From positions 1,488,001-1,552,000 of the forward strand of contig NW_027480492.1 in NCBI RefSeq assembly GCF_051401765.1: a stretch of DNA of 64,000 nt, in the 5' to 3' direction. The stretch is from Calliopsis andreniformis. Its lineage: Eukaryota > Arthropoda > Insecta > Hymenoptera > Andrenidae. The notes under the pieces were generated by a model. It searched no databases. It worked only from the letters and a program-made list of their open reading frames with translations, and was not told the DNA's origin. Made by a program: the position numbers and the translations under genes. Within the stretch, counting starts at the first letter, position 1; every line of letters begins with the position of its first letter. This document shows, piece by piece, positions 1 through 11,429 of the stretch.

Positions 1-711
1 AATTGAGGATTGAGGATTGAGGATTGAGGATTGAGGTCTGGGTGTTGAGGATTGAAGAATGAGGACTGAGGATTGAGGATTGAAGATTGAGGGTTGAAGT
101 ATGAGTATCGAGGATTGAAGATTAAGGATTGAGGATTGAGGATTGAGGATTGAGGATTGAGGATTGAGGATTGAAGATTGAGTATTGAGGATTGAAGATT
201 GAGGATTGGGGTTTGAGGATTGAGGATTGAGGGTTGAAGATTGAGGATTGAGGATTGAAGATTGAGGATTGGGAATTGAGGATTGACGATTGAGTATTGA
301 GTATTGTGGATTGAGAATTGAGGATTGAGGATTGAAGATTGAGTATTGAAGATTGAGTATTGAGGATTGAAGATTGAGGATTGAGGATTGAGGATTGAGG
401 ATTGAGTATTGAAGACTGAGGATTGGGGATTGAGGATTGACGATTGAGGATTGAGTTTTGAGGATTGAGAACTGAGGATTGAGGATTGAAGATTGAGTAT
501 TGAGGATTGAGGATTGAGGATTGTGGATTGAAGATTGAGGGTTGAGGATTGAAGATTGAGGATTGGGAATTGAGGATTGACGATTGAGGATTGAGGATTG
601 GGTATTGAGGATTGAGGATTGAGTATTGAAGATTGAGTATTGAGAATTGAAGATTGAGGATTGAGGATTGAGGATTACGGATTGAGAATTGAGGATTGAG
701 AATTGAGGATT
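1..711 (+). repeat. 1049-bp segmental tandem duplication, left copy
   Basis: This segment aligns without a gap to 1050-1760 at a constant offset of 1049 bp. The variant order CTGGGTGTTGAGG (38), GGGTTGAAGTATG (91) and GATTACGG (673) recurs at 1087, about 1140 and 1722 with few substitutions. The copies separate just after GATTACGG. The offset is one base short of a multiple of seven, which matches the one 6-nt monomer (in GATTGGGTTTGAGG, 841) lying between the copies. The left edge is cut by the window. A third copy lies at 5065-5754. Confidence 0.85.
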
Positions 712-1049
712 GAGGATTGAGGATTGAGGATTGCGGATTGACGATTGACGATTGAGGATTGAGGATTGAAGATTGAGGATTGAAGATTGAGGATTGAAGA
801 TTGAGGATTGAGGATTGAGGATAGAGGATTGAAGGTTGAGGATTGGGTTTGAGGATTGACGATTGAGGATTGAGTGTTGAGGATTGAGAATTGAGGATTG
901 AGGATTGAAGATTGAGTATTGGGGATTCAAGATTGCGGATTGAGGATTGAGGTTTGAAGATTGAGGACTGAGGATTGAGGTTCGAGGATCGAGGACTGAG
1001 GGTTGAGTATTGATGTTTGAGGTCTGAGGATTGAGGATTGAGGACTGAG

Positions 1050-1760
1050 AATTGAGGATTGAGGATTGAGGATTGAGGATTGAGGACTGTGTGTTGAGGA
1101 TTGAAGAATGAGGACTGAGGATTGAGGATTGAAGATTGAGGGTTGAAGAATGAGTATCGAGGATTGAAGATTGAGGATTGAGGATTGAGGATTGAGGATT
1201 GAGGATTGAGGATTGATGATTGAAGATTGAGTATTGAGGATTGAAGATTGAGGATTGGGGTTTGAGGATTGAGGATTGAGGGTTGAAGATTGAGGATTGA
1301 GGATTGAAGATTGAGGACTGGGAATTGAGGATTGACGATTGAGTATTGAGTATTGAGGATTGAGAATTGAGGATTGAGGATTGAAGATTGAGTATTGAAG
1401 ATTGAGTATTGAGGATTGAAGATTGAGGATTGAGGATTGAGGATTGAGGATTGAGTATTGAAGACTGAGGATTGGGGATTAAGGATTGACGATTGAGGAT
1501 TGAGTATTGAGGATTGAGAACTGAGGATTGAGGATTGAAGATTGAGTATTGAGGATTGAGGATTGAGGATTGAGGATTGAAGATTGAGGGTTGAGGATTG
1601 AAGATTGAGGATTGGGAATTGAGGATTGACGATTGAGGATTGAGGATTGGGGATTGAGGATTGAGGATTGAGTATTGAAGATTGAGTATTGAGAATTGAA
1701 GATTGAGGATTGAGGATTGAGGATTACGGATTGAGAATTGAGGATTGAGGATTGAGGATT
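1050..1760 (+). repeat. 1049-bp segmental tandem duplication, right copy
   Basis: This is the partner of 1-711. It differs by scattered substitutions, for example CTGTG for CTGGG at 1087 and GAAGAATG for GAAGTATG near 1147. Past about 1750 it runs into GAGTCACTAATTAGG (1785), a combination seen again only at 5800, so the 5.0-5.8 kb region carries the right-copy junction. Confidence 0.85.
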
Positions 1761-1784
1761 GAAGATTGAGGATTGGGTATTGAG

Positions 1785-1799
1785 GAGTCACTAATTAGG
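1785..1799 (+). repeat. Diagnostic variant GAGTCACTAATTAGG
   Basis: Three diverged heptamers in register form a landmark seen at 1785 and 5800. A related form, GAGTGACGAATTAGG, occurs at about 14962, 17901, 36766, 51617 and 54584, each time in the same surroundings. It is useful for ordering the duplications. The - strand stop codons here end several of the apparent open frames. Confidence 0.75.
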
Positions 1800-1904
1800 A
1801 TTGAGGATTGAGGATTGAGGATTGAGGATTGCAGATTGAGTATTGAGGATTGAAGATTGAGGATTGAGGATTGAGGATTGTGGATTGAGGACTGAGGATT
1901 GAGG

Positions 1905-4340
1905 ATTGAGAATTGAAGATTGAGGATTGGGTATTGCGGATTGAACATTGAGGACTGAGGATTGACGACTGAGGATTGAGGTTCGAGGATCGAGGATTGA
2001 GGATTGAGGTTTGAGGATTGAAGATTGAGGATTGGGGACTGAGTATTGAAGATTGAGGATTGAGGATTGAGGATTGAGGATTGAGGATTGAGGATTGAGG
2101 ATTGAAGATTCAGTATTGAGGATTGAAGATTGAGAATTGAGGACTGCGGATTGAACATAAAGGACTGAGTGTCGAGGGATGAGTGATGTGAATTGATGTT
2201 TGTGGATAGAGATATGAAGATTGCGGATTGAGTATTGAGTTTTGAAATCTGTGAATTGGTGATATTCTATTGAGGATTGAGGATTGACAACTGATTGTTG
2301 AGGACTGAGGGCTGAAGATTGACGATTCAGGATTGAGGATTCAGGATTGAGGTTTGGGGACTGAGGATTGAGGATTGAGGATTGAGGATGGAGGATTGAG
2401 GATTGAGGATTGAGGATTGAGGATTGAGGATTGGGTATTGAGGTTTGAGGATTGAGGATTGAGGATTGAGGATTGAGGATTGGGGACTGAGGATTGAAGG
2501 TTGAATATTGATGATTGAAGATTGAGGATTGAGGATTGAGGGTTGTAGATTGAGGACGAGGACTGAGGGTTGGGTATTAATGCTTGAGGTCTGAGGATTG
2601 CGGATTGCGAATTGAGGACTGAGGATTGAGGATTGAAGATTGAGGATTTGGTATTGAGGATTGAAGAATGAGGACTGAGGAGTGAGGGTTGAGGATTGAG
2701 GATTGAAGATTGAGTATGCAGGATTGGAGATTGACGATTGAGGATTGAGGATTGAGGATTGTGGATTGAGGATTGAGGATTGAGGATTGAGGATTGAAGA
2801 TTGAGTATTGAGGATTGAAGATTGAGGATTGAGGATAGAGGATTGAGGATTGGGGATTGAAGATTGAGGATTGGGGACTGAGTGTTGAGCGTTGAGTGAT
2901 GAGAATTGATGTTTGTGGATTGAGATTTGAAGATTGAAGATTGGGCATTGAGTGTTGAAAACTGTGAATTGGGTATATTCTATTGAGGATTGAGAACCGA
3001 CAATTGATTGTTGAGGACTGAGGGCTGAAGATTGAGGATTCAGGATTGAGGATTCAGGATTGAGGTTTGAGGACTGAGGATTGAGGATTGAGGATTGAGG
3101 ATTGAGGATTGAGGAATGAGGATTGAAGATTGTGGATTGGGTATTGAGGATTGAACATTCAGGATTGAGGATTGAGGATAGAGGATTGAAGATTGAGGAT
3201 TGATGATTGAATATTGATGATTGAAGATTGAGGATTGAGGATTGAGGGTTGTGGATTGCGCTCGAGGACAGAGGGTTGAGTATTGATGTTTGAGGTCTGA
3301 GGATTGAGGATTGAGGATTGAGAATTGAGGATTGAGGATTGAGGATTGAAGATTGAGGACTGGGTGTTGAGGATTGAAGAATGAGGATTGAGGATTGAGG
3401 ATTGAAGATTGAGGATTGAAGATTGAGTATTGAGGATTGAAGATCGAGGATTGAGGATTGAGGATTGAGGATTGAGGATTGAGGATTGAGGATTGAGGAT
3501 TGAAGATTGAGTATTGAGGATTGAAGATTGAGGAATGGGGTTTGAGGATTGAGGATTGAGGTTTGAGGATTGAGGATTGAGGATTGAAGATTGAGGATTG
3601 GGTATTGCGGATTGAACATTGAGGATTGAGGATTGAGGATGGAGGATTGGGGATTGAGGATTGAAGGTGGAATATTGATGATTGAAGATTGCAGATTGAG
3701 TATTGAGGATTGAGGATTGAGGATTGAGGACTGAGGATTGAGGATTGAGAATTGAAGTTTGAGGATTGGGTATTGCGGATTGAACGTTGAGGATTGAGGA
3801 TTGAGGACTGAGGATTGAGGTTCGAGGATCGAGGATTGAGGATTGAGGATTGAGTATTGAAGATTGAGGATTGGGTATTGAGGATTGAACATTCAGGATT
3901 GAGGATTGAGGATAGAGGATTGAGGATTGAGGATTGAATATTGAATACTGATGATTGAAGATTGAGGATTGAGGATTGAGGGTTGTGGATTGCGGACGAG
4001 GACTGAGGGTTGAGTATTGATGTTTGAGGTCTGAGGATTGAGGATTGAGGATTGAAGATTGAGGATTGGGAATTGAGGATTGACGATTGAGGATTGAGTA
4101 TTGAGGAGTTAGAATTGAGGATTGAGGATTGAAGATTGAGTATTGAGGATTGAAGGTTGAGGATTTAGGATTGAGGATTGAAGATTGAGGACTGAGTGGT
4201 GAGGGTTGAGTGATGAGAACTGATGTTTGTGGATTGAGATTTGATGATTGAAGTATGGGGATTGAGTATTGAAAGCTGTGAATTGAGGATATTCTATTGA
4301 GGATTGAGGATTGACAATTGATTGTTGAGGACTGAGGACT
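1905..4340 (+). repeat. 2.4-kb HOR block, left copy (offset 5070)
   Basis: This block is repeated at 6975-9410 at a constant offset of 5070 bp with very few differences. For example GCGCTCGAGG at 3258 is GCGCACGAGG at 8328. It contains three module A copies (cores near 2263, 2975 and 4289). The longest stop-free - strand stretch of the window, 521 codons at 2327-3892, is inside it and is duplicated with it. The translation is almost only NPQSSIL variants, so I regard it as non-coding. Confidence 0.9.
3992..4001 (+). repeat. Register-slip motif GCGGACGAGG, representative copy
   Basis: Within this motif the monomer GACGAG has six bases instead of seven, so the heptamer phase moves by one. The same slip recurs in every HOR copy, for example at 9062, 16127 and 61192, with forms GAGGACGAGG, GCGGACGGGG and GTGGACGAGG. 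It holds CpG dinucleotides, which are rare in this array. It is normally preceded by GGGTTGTGGATT and followed by GACTGAGGGTTG. Its recurrence at the same relative place shows it was inherited with the HOR and did not arise many times. Confidence 0.8.
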
Positions 4341-5064
4341 GAAGTTTGCGGATTCAGGATTGAGGATTCGGGATTGAGGTTTCAGGACTGAGGATTGAGG
4401 GTTGAGGATTGAGGATTGAGGATTGAGGATTGAGGATTGCGGATTGACGATTGAGAATTGAGGATTGAAGATTGAGGATTGAAGATTGAGGATTGAAGAT
4501 TGAGGATTGAGGATTGAGGATAGAGGATTGAAGGTTGAGGATTGGGGATTGAGGATTGACGATTGAGGATTGAGTGTTGAGGATTGAGAATTGAGGATTG
4601 AGGATTGAAGATTGAGTATTGGGGATTCAAGATTGCGGATTGAGGATTGAGGTTTGAAGATTGAGGACTGAGTGTTGAGGGTTGAGTGATGAGAATTGAT
4701 GTTTGCGGATTGAGATTTGAAGATTGAAGAATGGGGATTGAGTATTGAAAGCCGTGAATTGAGGATATTCTATTGAGGATTGAGGGTTGACAATTGATTG
4801 TTGAGGACTGAGGGATGAAGATTGAGGATTCAGGATTGAGGATTCACGGTTGAGGTTCGAGGACTGAGGATTGACGGTTGAGGATTGAGGATTGAGGTTT
4901 GAGGATTGAGGATTGAAGATTGAAGATTGAGGATTGGGTATTGCGGATTGAATATTGAGGATTGAGGATTGAGGACTGAGGATTGAGGTTCGAGGATCGA
5001 GGACTGAGGGTTGAATATTGATGTTTGAGGTCTGAGGATTGAGGATTGAGCATTGAGGATTGAG
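4341..5064 (+). repeat. Mosaic heptamer segment with one module A copy
   Basis: This is satellite with no gene. The left part (about 4300-4460), marked by GAAGTTTGCGGATTCAGG and GGTTTCAGGACTGAGG, is repeated near 6378-6540 at an offset of about 2078. A module A core lies near 4763 and carries GCCGTGAATT in place of the usual GCTGTG or ACTGTG. It ends where the copy of the opening block begins at 5065. Confidence 0.7.
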
Positions 5065-5754
5065 AATTGAGGATTGAGGATTGAGGATTGAGGATTGAGG
5101 ACTGGGTGTTGAGGATTGAAGAATGAGGACTGAGGATTGAGGATTGAAGATTGAGGGTTGAAGTATGAGTATCGAGGATTGAAGATTAAGGATTGAGGAT
5201 TGAGGATTGAGGATTGAGGATTGAGGATTGAGGATTGAAGATTGAGTATTGAGGATTGAAGATTGAGGATTGGGGTTTGAGGATTGAGGATTGAGGGTTG
5301 AAGATTGAGGATTGAGGATTGAAGATTGAGGATTGGGAATTGAGGATTGACGATTGAGTATTGAGTATTGAGGATTGAGAATTGAGGATTGAGGATTGAA
5401 GATTGAGTATTGAAGATTGAGTATTGAGGATTGAAGATTGAGGATTGAGGATTGAGGATTGAGGATTGAGTATTGAAGACTGAGGATTGGGGATTGAGGA
5501 TTGACGATTGAGGATTGAGTTTTGAGGATTGAGAACTGAGGATTGAGGATTGAAGATTGAGTATTGAGGATTGAGGATTGAGGATTGAGGATTGAAGATT
5601 GAGGGTTGAGGATTGAAGATTGAGGATTGGGAATTGAGGATTGACGATTGAGGATTGAGGATTGGGTATTGAGGATTGAGGATTGAGTATTGAAGATTGA
5701 GTATTGAGAATTGAAGATTGAGGATTGAGGATTGAGGATTACGGATTGAGAATT
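5065..5754 (+). repeat. Third copy of the opening block (offset 5064 from base 1)
   Basis: This is nearly identical to 1-690 at offset 5064: CTGGGTG at 5102, GAAGTATGAG near 5160, GATTAAGG at 5185, GATTACGG at 5737. It resembles the 1-711 copy more than the 1050-1760 copy (it shares GAAGTATG). Past 5740 it continues instead like the end of the right copy, at offset 4015. This makes it a recombinant of the two. Confidence 0.85.
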
Positions 5755-6524
5755 GAGGATTGAGGATTGAGGATTGAAGATTGAGGATTGGGTATTGAGG
5801 AGTCACTAATTAGGATTGAGGATTGAGGATTGAGGATTGAGGGTTGTGGATTGCGGACGAGGACTGAGGGTTGAGTATTGATGTTTGCGGTCTGAGGATT
5901 GAGGATTGAGGATTGAGAATTGAGGATTGAGGATTGAGGATTGAAGATTGAGGATTGGGTGTTGAGGATTGAAGAATGAGGATTGTGGATTGCAGATTGA
6001 GGATTGGGGATTGAGGATTGAGGATTGAGGATTGAATATTGTGGATTGAGGATTGAAGATTGAGGATTGGGAATTGAGGATTGACGATTGAGGATTGAGT
6101 ATTGAGGATTGAGAATTGAGGATTGAGGATTGAAGATTGAGGATTGGGCATTGAGGATTGACGATTGAGGATTGAGTGTTGAGGATTGAGAATTGAGGAT
6201 TGAGGATTGAAGATTGAGTATTGAGGATTCAAGATTGCGGATTGAGGATTGAGGATTGAAGATTGAGGACTGAGTGTTGAGGGCTGAGTGATGAGAATTG
6301 ATGTTTGTGGATTGAGACTTGAAGATTGAAGAATGGGGATTAAGTATTGAAAACTGTGAATTAAGAATATTCTATTGAGGATTGAGGATTGACAATTGAT
6401 TGTTGAGGACTGAGGACTGAAGTTTGCGGATTCAGGATTGAGGATTCGGGATTGAGGTTTCAGGACTGAGGAATGAGGGTTGAGGATAGAGGATTGAGGA
6501 TTGAGGATTGAGGATTGCGGATTG
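5755..6524 (+). repeat. Mosaic heptamer segment with one module A copy
   Basis: This is satellite only. It opens with the landmark GAGTCACTAATTAGG at 5800, then a slip motif near 5857, and has a module A core near 6367 (GAATATTCTATTG, an unusual form of the usual GATATTC). The right part repeats 4300-4460. Confidence 0.65.
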
Positions 6525-6945
6525 ACGATCGAGGATTGAGGATTGAAGATTGAGGATTGAAGATTGAGGATTGAAGATTGAGGATTGAGGATTGAGGATA
6601 GAGCATTGAAGGTTGAGGATTGGGTTTGAGGATTGACGATTGAGGATTGAGTGTTGAGGATTGAGAATTGAGGATTGAGGATTGAAGATTGAGTATTGGG
6701 GATTCAAGATTGCGGATTGAGGATTGAGGTTTGAAGATTGAGGACTGAGGATTGAGGTTCGAGTATCGAGGACTGAGGGTTGAGTATTGATGTTTGAGGT
6801 CTGAGGATTGAGGATTGAGGATTGAGAATTGAGGATTGAGGATTGAGGATTGAGGATTGAGGACTGGGTGTTGAGGATTGAAGAATGAGAACTGAGGATT
6901 GAGGATTGAAGATTGAGGGTTGAAGAATGAGTATCGAGGATTGAG
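6525..6945 (+). repeat. Copy of 748-1168 (offset 5777)
   Basis: GATTGGGTTTGAGG at 6618 matches 841. The run through TTCGAG and GGGTTGAAGAATG matches up to 6918 against 1141, all at offset 5777. One clear difference is GAGTATCGAG for GAGGATCGAG. Both edges are sharp changes of variant order. Confidence 0.8.
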
Positions 6946-6974
6946 GATTGAGGATTGAGGATTGAAGATTGAGG

Positions 6975-9410
6975 GTTGAGGATTGAAGATTGAGGATTGG
7001 GTATTGCGGATTGAACATTGAGGACTGAGGATTGACGACTGAGGATTGAGGTTCGAGGATCGAGGATTGAGGATTGAGGTTTGAGGATTGAAGATTGAGG
7101 ATTGGGGACTGAGTATTGAAGATTGAGGATTGAGGATTGAGGATTGAGGATTGAGGACTGAGGATTGAGGATTGAAGATTCAGTATTGAGGATTGAAGAT
7201 TGAGAATTGAGGACTGCGGATTGAACATAAAGGACTGAGTGTCGAGGGATGAGTGATGTGAATTGATGTTTGTGGATAGAGATCTGAAGATTGCGGATTG
7301 AGTATTGAGTTTTGAAATCTGTGAATTGGTGATATTCTATTGAGGATTGAGGATTGACAACTGATTGTTGAGGACTGAGGGCTGAAGATTGACGATTCAG
7401 GATTGAGGATTCAGGATTGAGGTTTGGGGACTGAGGATTGAGGATTGAGGATTGAGGATGGAGGATTGAGGATTGAGGATTGAGGATTGAGGATTGAGGA
7501 TTGGGTATTGAGGTTTGAGGATTGAGGATTGAGGATTGAGGATTGAGGATTGGGGACTGAGGATTGAAGGTTGAATATTGATGATTGAAGATTGAGGATT
7601 GAGGATTGAGGGTTGTAGATTGAGGACGAGGACTGAGGGTTGGGTATTAATGCTTGAGGTCTGAGGATTGCGGATTGCGAATTGAGGACTGAGGATTGAG
7701 GATTGAAGATTGAGGATTTGGTATTGAGGATTGAAGAATGAGGACTGAGGAGTGAGGGTTGAGGATTGAGGATTGAAGATTGAGTATGCAGGATTGGAGA
7801 TTGACGATTGAGGATTGAGGATTGAGTATTGTGGATTGAGGATTGAGGATTGAGGATTGAGGATTGAAGATTGAGTATTGAGGATTGAAGATTGAGGATT
7901 GAGGATAGAGGATTGAGGATTGGGGATTGAAGATTGAGGATTGGGGACTGAGTGTTGAGCGTTGAGTGATGAGAATTGATGTTTGTGGATTGAGATTTGA
8001 AGATTGAAGATTGGGCATTGAGTGTTGAAAACTGTGAATTGGGTATATTCTATTGAGGATTGAGAACCGACAATTGATTGTTGAGGACTGAGGGCTGAAG
8101 ATTGAGGATTCAGGATTGAGGATTCAGGATTGAGGTTTGAGGACTGAGGATTGAGGATTGAGGATTGAGGATTGAGGATTGAGGAATGAGGATTGAAGAT
8201 TGTGGATTGGGTATTGAGGATTGAACATTCAGGATTGAGGATTGAGGATAGAGGATTGAAGATTGAGGATTGATGATTGAATATTGATGATTGAAGATTG
8301 AGGATTGAGGATTGAGGGTTGTGGATTGCGCACGAGGACAGAGGGTTGAGTATTGATGTTTGAGGTCTGAGGATTGAGGATTGAGGATTGAGAATTGAGG
8401 ATTGAGGATTGAGGATTGAAGATTGAGGACTGGGTGTTGAGGATTGAAGAATGAGGATTGAGGATTGAGGATTGAAGATTGAGGGTTGAAGATTGAGTAT
8501 TGAGGATTGAAGATCGAGGATTGAGGATTGAGGATTGAGGATTGAGGATTGAGGATTGAGGTTTGAGGATTGAAGATTGAGTATTGAGGATTGAAGATTG
8601 AGGAATGGGGTTTGAGGATTGAGGATTGAGGTTTGAGGATTGAGGATTGAGGATTGAAGATTGAGGATTGGGTATTGCGGATTGAACATTGAGGATTGAG
8701 GATTGAGGATGGAGGATTGGGGATTGAGGATTGAAGGTGGAATATTGATGATTGAAGATTGCAGATTGAGTATTGAGGATTGAGGATTGAGGATTGAGGA
8801 CTGAGGATTGAGGATTGAGAATTGAAGTTTGAGGATTGGGTATTGCGGATTGAACGTTGAGGATTGAGGATTGAGGACTGAGGATTGAGGTTCGAGGATC
8901 GAGGATTGAGGATTGAGGATTGAGTATTGAAGATTGAGGATTGGGTATTGAGGATTGAACATTCAGGATTGAGGATTGAGGATAGAGGATTGAGGATTGA
9001 GGATTGAATATTGAATATTGATGATTGAAGATTGAGGATTGAGGATTGAGGGTTGTGGATTGCGGACGAGGACTGAGGGTTGAGTATTGATGTTTGAGGT
9101 CTGAGGATTGAGGATTGAGGATTGAAGATTGAGGATTGGGAATTGAGGATTGACGATTGAGGATTGAGTATTGAGGATTTAGAATTGAGGATTGAGGATT
9201 GAAGATTGAGTATTGAGGATTGAAGGTTGAGGATTTAGGATTGAGGATTGAAGATTGAGGACTGAGTGGTGAGGGTTGAGTGATGAGAACTGATGTTTGT
9301 GGATTGAGATTTTATGATTGAAGAATGGGGATTGAGTATTGAAAGCTGTGAATTGAGGATATTCTATTGAGGATTGAGTATTGACAATTGATTGTTGAGG
9401 ACTGAGGGCT
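6975..9410 (+). repeat. 2.4-kb HOR block, right copy (offset 5070)
   Basis: This is the partner of 1905-4340. The two copies share the same order of variants, the same three module A copies (7333, 8045, 9359) and the same open - strand frame (7397-8962, 521 codons). The offset is 2 modulo 7, as expected from five one-base slips between the copies. Similarity ends just after ACAATTGATTG near 9405. Confidence 0.9.
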
Positions 9411-9829
9411 GAAGGTTGAGGATTCAGGATTGAGGATTCGGTATTGATGTTTCAGGACTGAGGATTGAGGGTTGAGGATTGAGGATTGATGATATGGGAT
9501 TGAGGATTGAGGATTGAGGATTGAGGATTGAGGATTGAGGATTGAGGATTGAGTATCGAAGGTTGAGTATTCAGGATTGAAAGTTGAGAATTGCGGATAG
9601 AGGATTGAGGGCTGAGAATTGAGGATTGAGGATTGAGGATTGAGGATTGAGGATTGAGGATTGAGGATTGAGGATTGAATGTTGAATATTGAAGATTGAA
9701 TGTTGCGGATTGAGGATTAAGTGTTGTGGATTGAGGACGAGGACAGAGGGTTGGGTATTGATGCTTGAGGTCTGAGGATTGAGGATTGAGGATTGCGAAT
9801 TGAGGATTGAGGATTGAAGATTGAGGATT
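9411..9829 (+). repeat. Near-canonical heptamer run
   Basis: This stretch holds some of the purest GATTGAG runs of the window (about 9493-9553 and 9615-9680) plus the variant GATATGGG near 9492 that recurs at about 14781, 17720, 36585, 51435 and 54402. No gene or non-satellite sequence is visible. Confidence 0.75.
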
Positions 9830-11210
9830 TGGTATTGAGGATTGAAGAATGAGGATTGAGGATTGAGGATTGGGGACGGAGTGTTGAGGGTTGAGTGATG
9901 AGCATTGGTGTTTGTGGATAGAGATTTGAAGATTGCAGATTGAGTATTGAGTATTGAAAACTGTGAATTGATGATGTTGTATTGAGGATTGAGGATTGAC
10001 AACTGATTGTTGAGGACTGAGGGCTGAAGATTGAGGATTCAGAATTGAGGATTGAGGATTGAAGATAGAGGATTGCGGGCTGAGGATTGAAGATTGAGGA
10101 TTGAGGATTGAGGATTGAGGATTGAGGATTTAGGATTGAAGATTCAGTATTGAGGATTGAAGATAGAGAATTGAGGATTGAGGATTGAACATTGAGGACT
10201 GAGTGTTGAGGGTTGAGTGATGAGAATTGATGTCTGTGGATAGAGGTTTGAAGATTGCAGATTGAGTATTGAGTATTGAAAGCTGTGAATTGAGGATATT
10301 CTATTGAGGACTGAGGATTGACAACTGATTGTTGAGGACTGAGGGCTGAAGGGTGAGGATTCAGGACTGAGGACTCAGAATTGAGGTTTGAGGACTGAGG
10401 ATTGAGGATTAAAGATTGAGTATTGAGGATTGAAGATTGAGGATTGAGGATTGAGGATCGAGGATTGAGGATTAAGGATTGACGATTGAGGATTGAGGAT
10501 TGAAGATTGAGGATTGGGTATTGAGGATTGAACATTCAGGATTGAGGATTGAGGATAGAGGATTGAGGATTGAGGATTGAAGATTGAATATTGATGATTG
10601 AAGATTGAGGATTGAGGATTGAGTGTTGTGGACTGTGGACGAGGACTGAGGGTTGAGTATTGATGCTTGTGGTCTGCGGATTGAGGATTCAGTGTTGAGA
10701 ATTGAGGATTGAGGATTGAGGATTGAAGATTGAGGATTGGGTATTGGGGATTGAAGAATGAGGATTGAGGATTGAGGATTGAGGATTGAGGATTGAAGAT
10801 TGACAATTCAGGATTGGAGATTGACGATTGAGGATTGAGGATTGAGGATTGAGGGTTCAGGATTGAGGATTGAGTATTGAAGATTGAGTATTGAGGATTG
10901 AAGATTGAGGATTGAGGATTGAGGATTGAGGATTGAGGATTGAAGATTGAGGATTGAGTATTGAAGATTGAGTATTGAGGATTGAAGATTGAGGATTGAG
11001 GATTGAGGATTGAGGATTGAGGATTGAAGATTGAGGATTGTGGACTGAGTGTCGAGCTTTGAGTGATGAGAATTGATGTTTGTGGATCGAGATTTGAAGA
11101 TTGAAGATTGCGGATTGAGTATCGAAAACTGTGAATTGGGTATATTCTATTGAGGATTGAGGACTGACAATTGTTTGTTGAGGACTGAAGGCTGAAGATT
11201 GAGGATTCAG
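9830..11210 (+). repeat. 1.4-kb HOR block, left copy (offset 3062)
   Basis: This is repeated at 12892-14272. Anchors are GGGGACGG (9872 and 12934), GGGTGAGG (10351 and 13413) and TGGACTGAGTGTCGAGC (11041 and 14103), all at 3062. The right copy has one extra heptamer near 13636 and one fewer near 13775, so the offset is 3069 between these points and then returns to 3062. It contains three module A copies. Confidence 0.88.
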
Positions 11211-11429
11211 GATTGAGAATTGAGGATTGAGGATTGAAGATTGAGGATTGGGCATTGAGGATTGACGATTGAGGATTGAGTGTTGAGGATTGAGAATTGA
11301 GGATTGAGGATTGAAGATTGAGTATTGAGGATTCAAGATTGCGGATTGAGTATTGAGGATTGAAGATTGAGGATTGGGTATTGAGGATTGAACATTCAGG
11401 ATTGAACATTCAGGATTGAGGATTGAGGA

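Noticed and set aside
2327..3892. Long - strand open frame of 521 codons, its duplicate at 7397-8962, and all similar - strand open frames (for example 10375-11409, 12227-13597, 28379-29635, 54356-55675, 58870-59967) as protein-coding genes
   Set aside because: They are fully explained by TCAATCC lacking stops in every frame. The translations are only NPQSSIL variants, several overlap each other in different frames, starts are chance CAT variants, and the pyrimidine-rich strand offers no ribosome-binding site. No domain or signal is visible.
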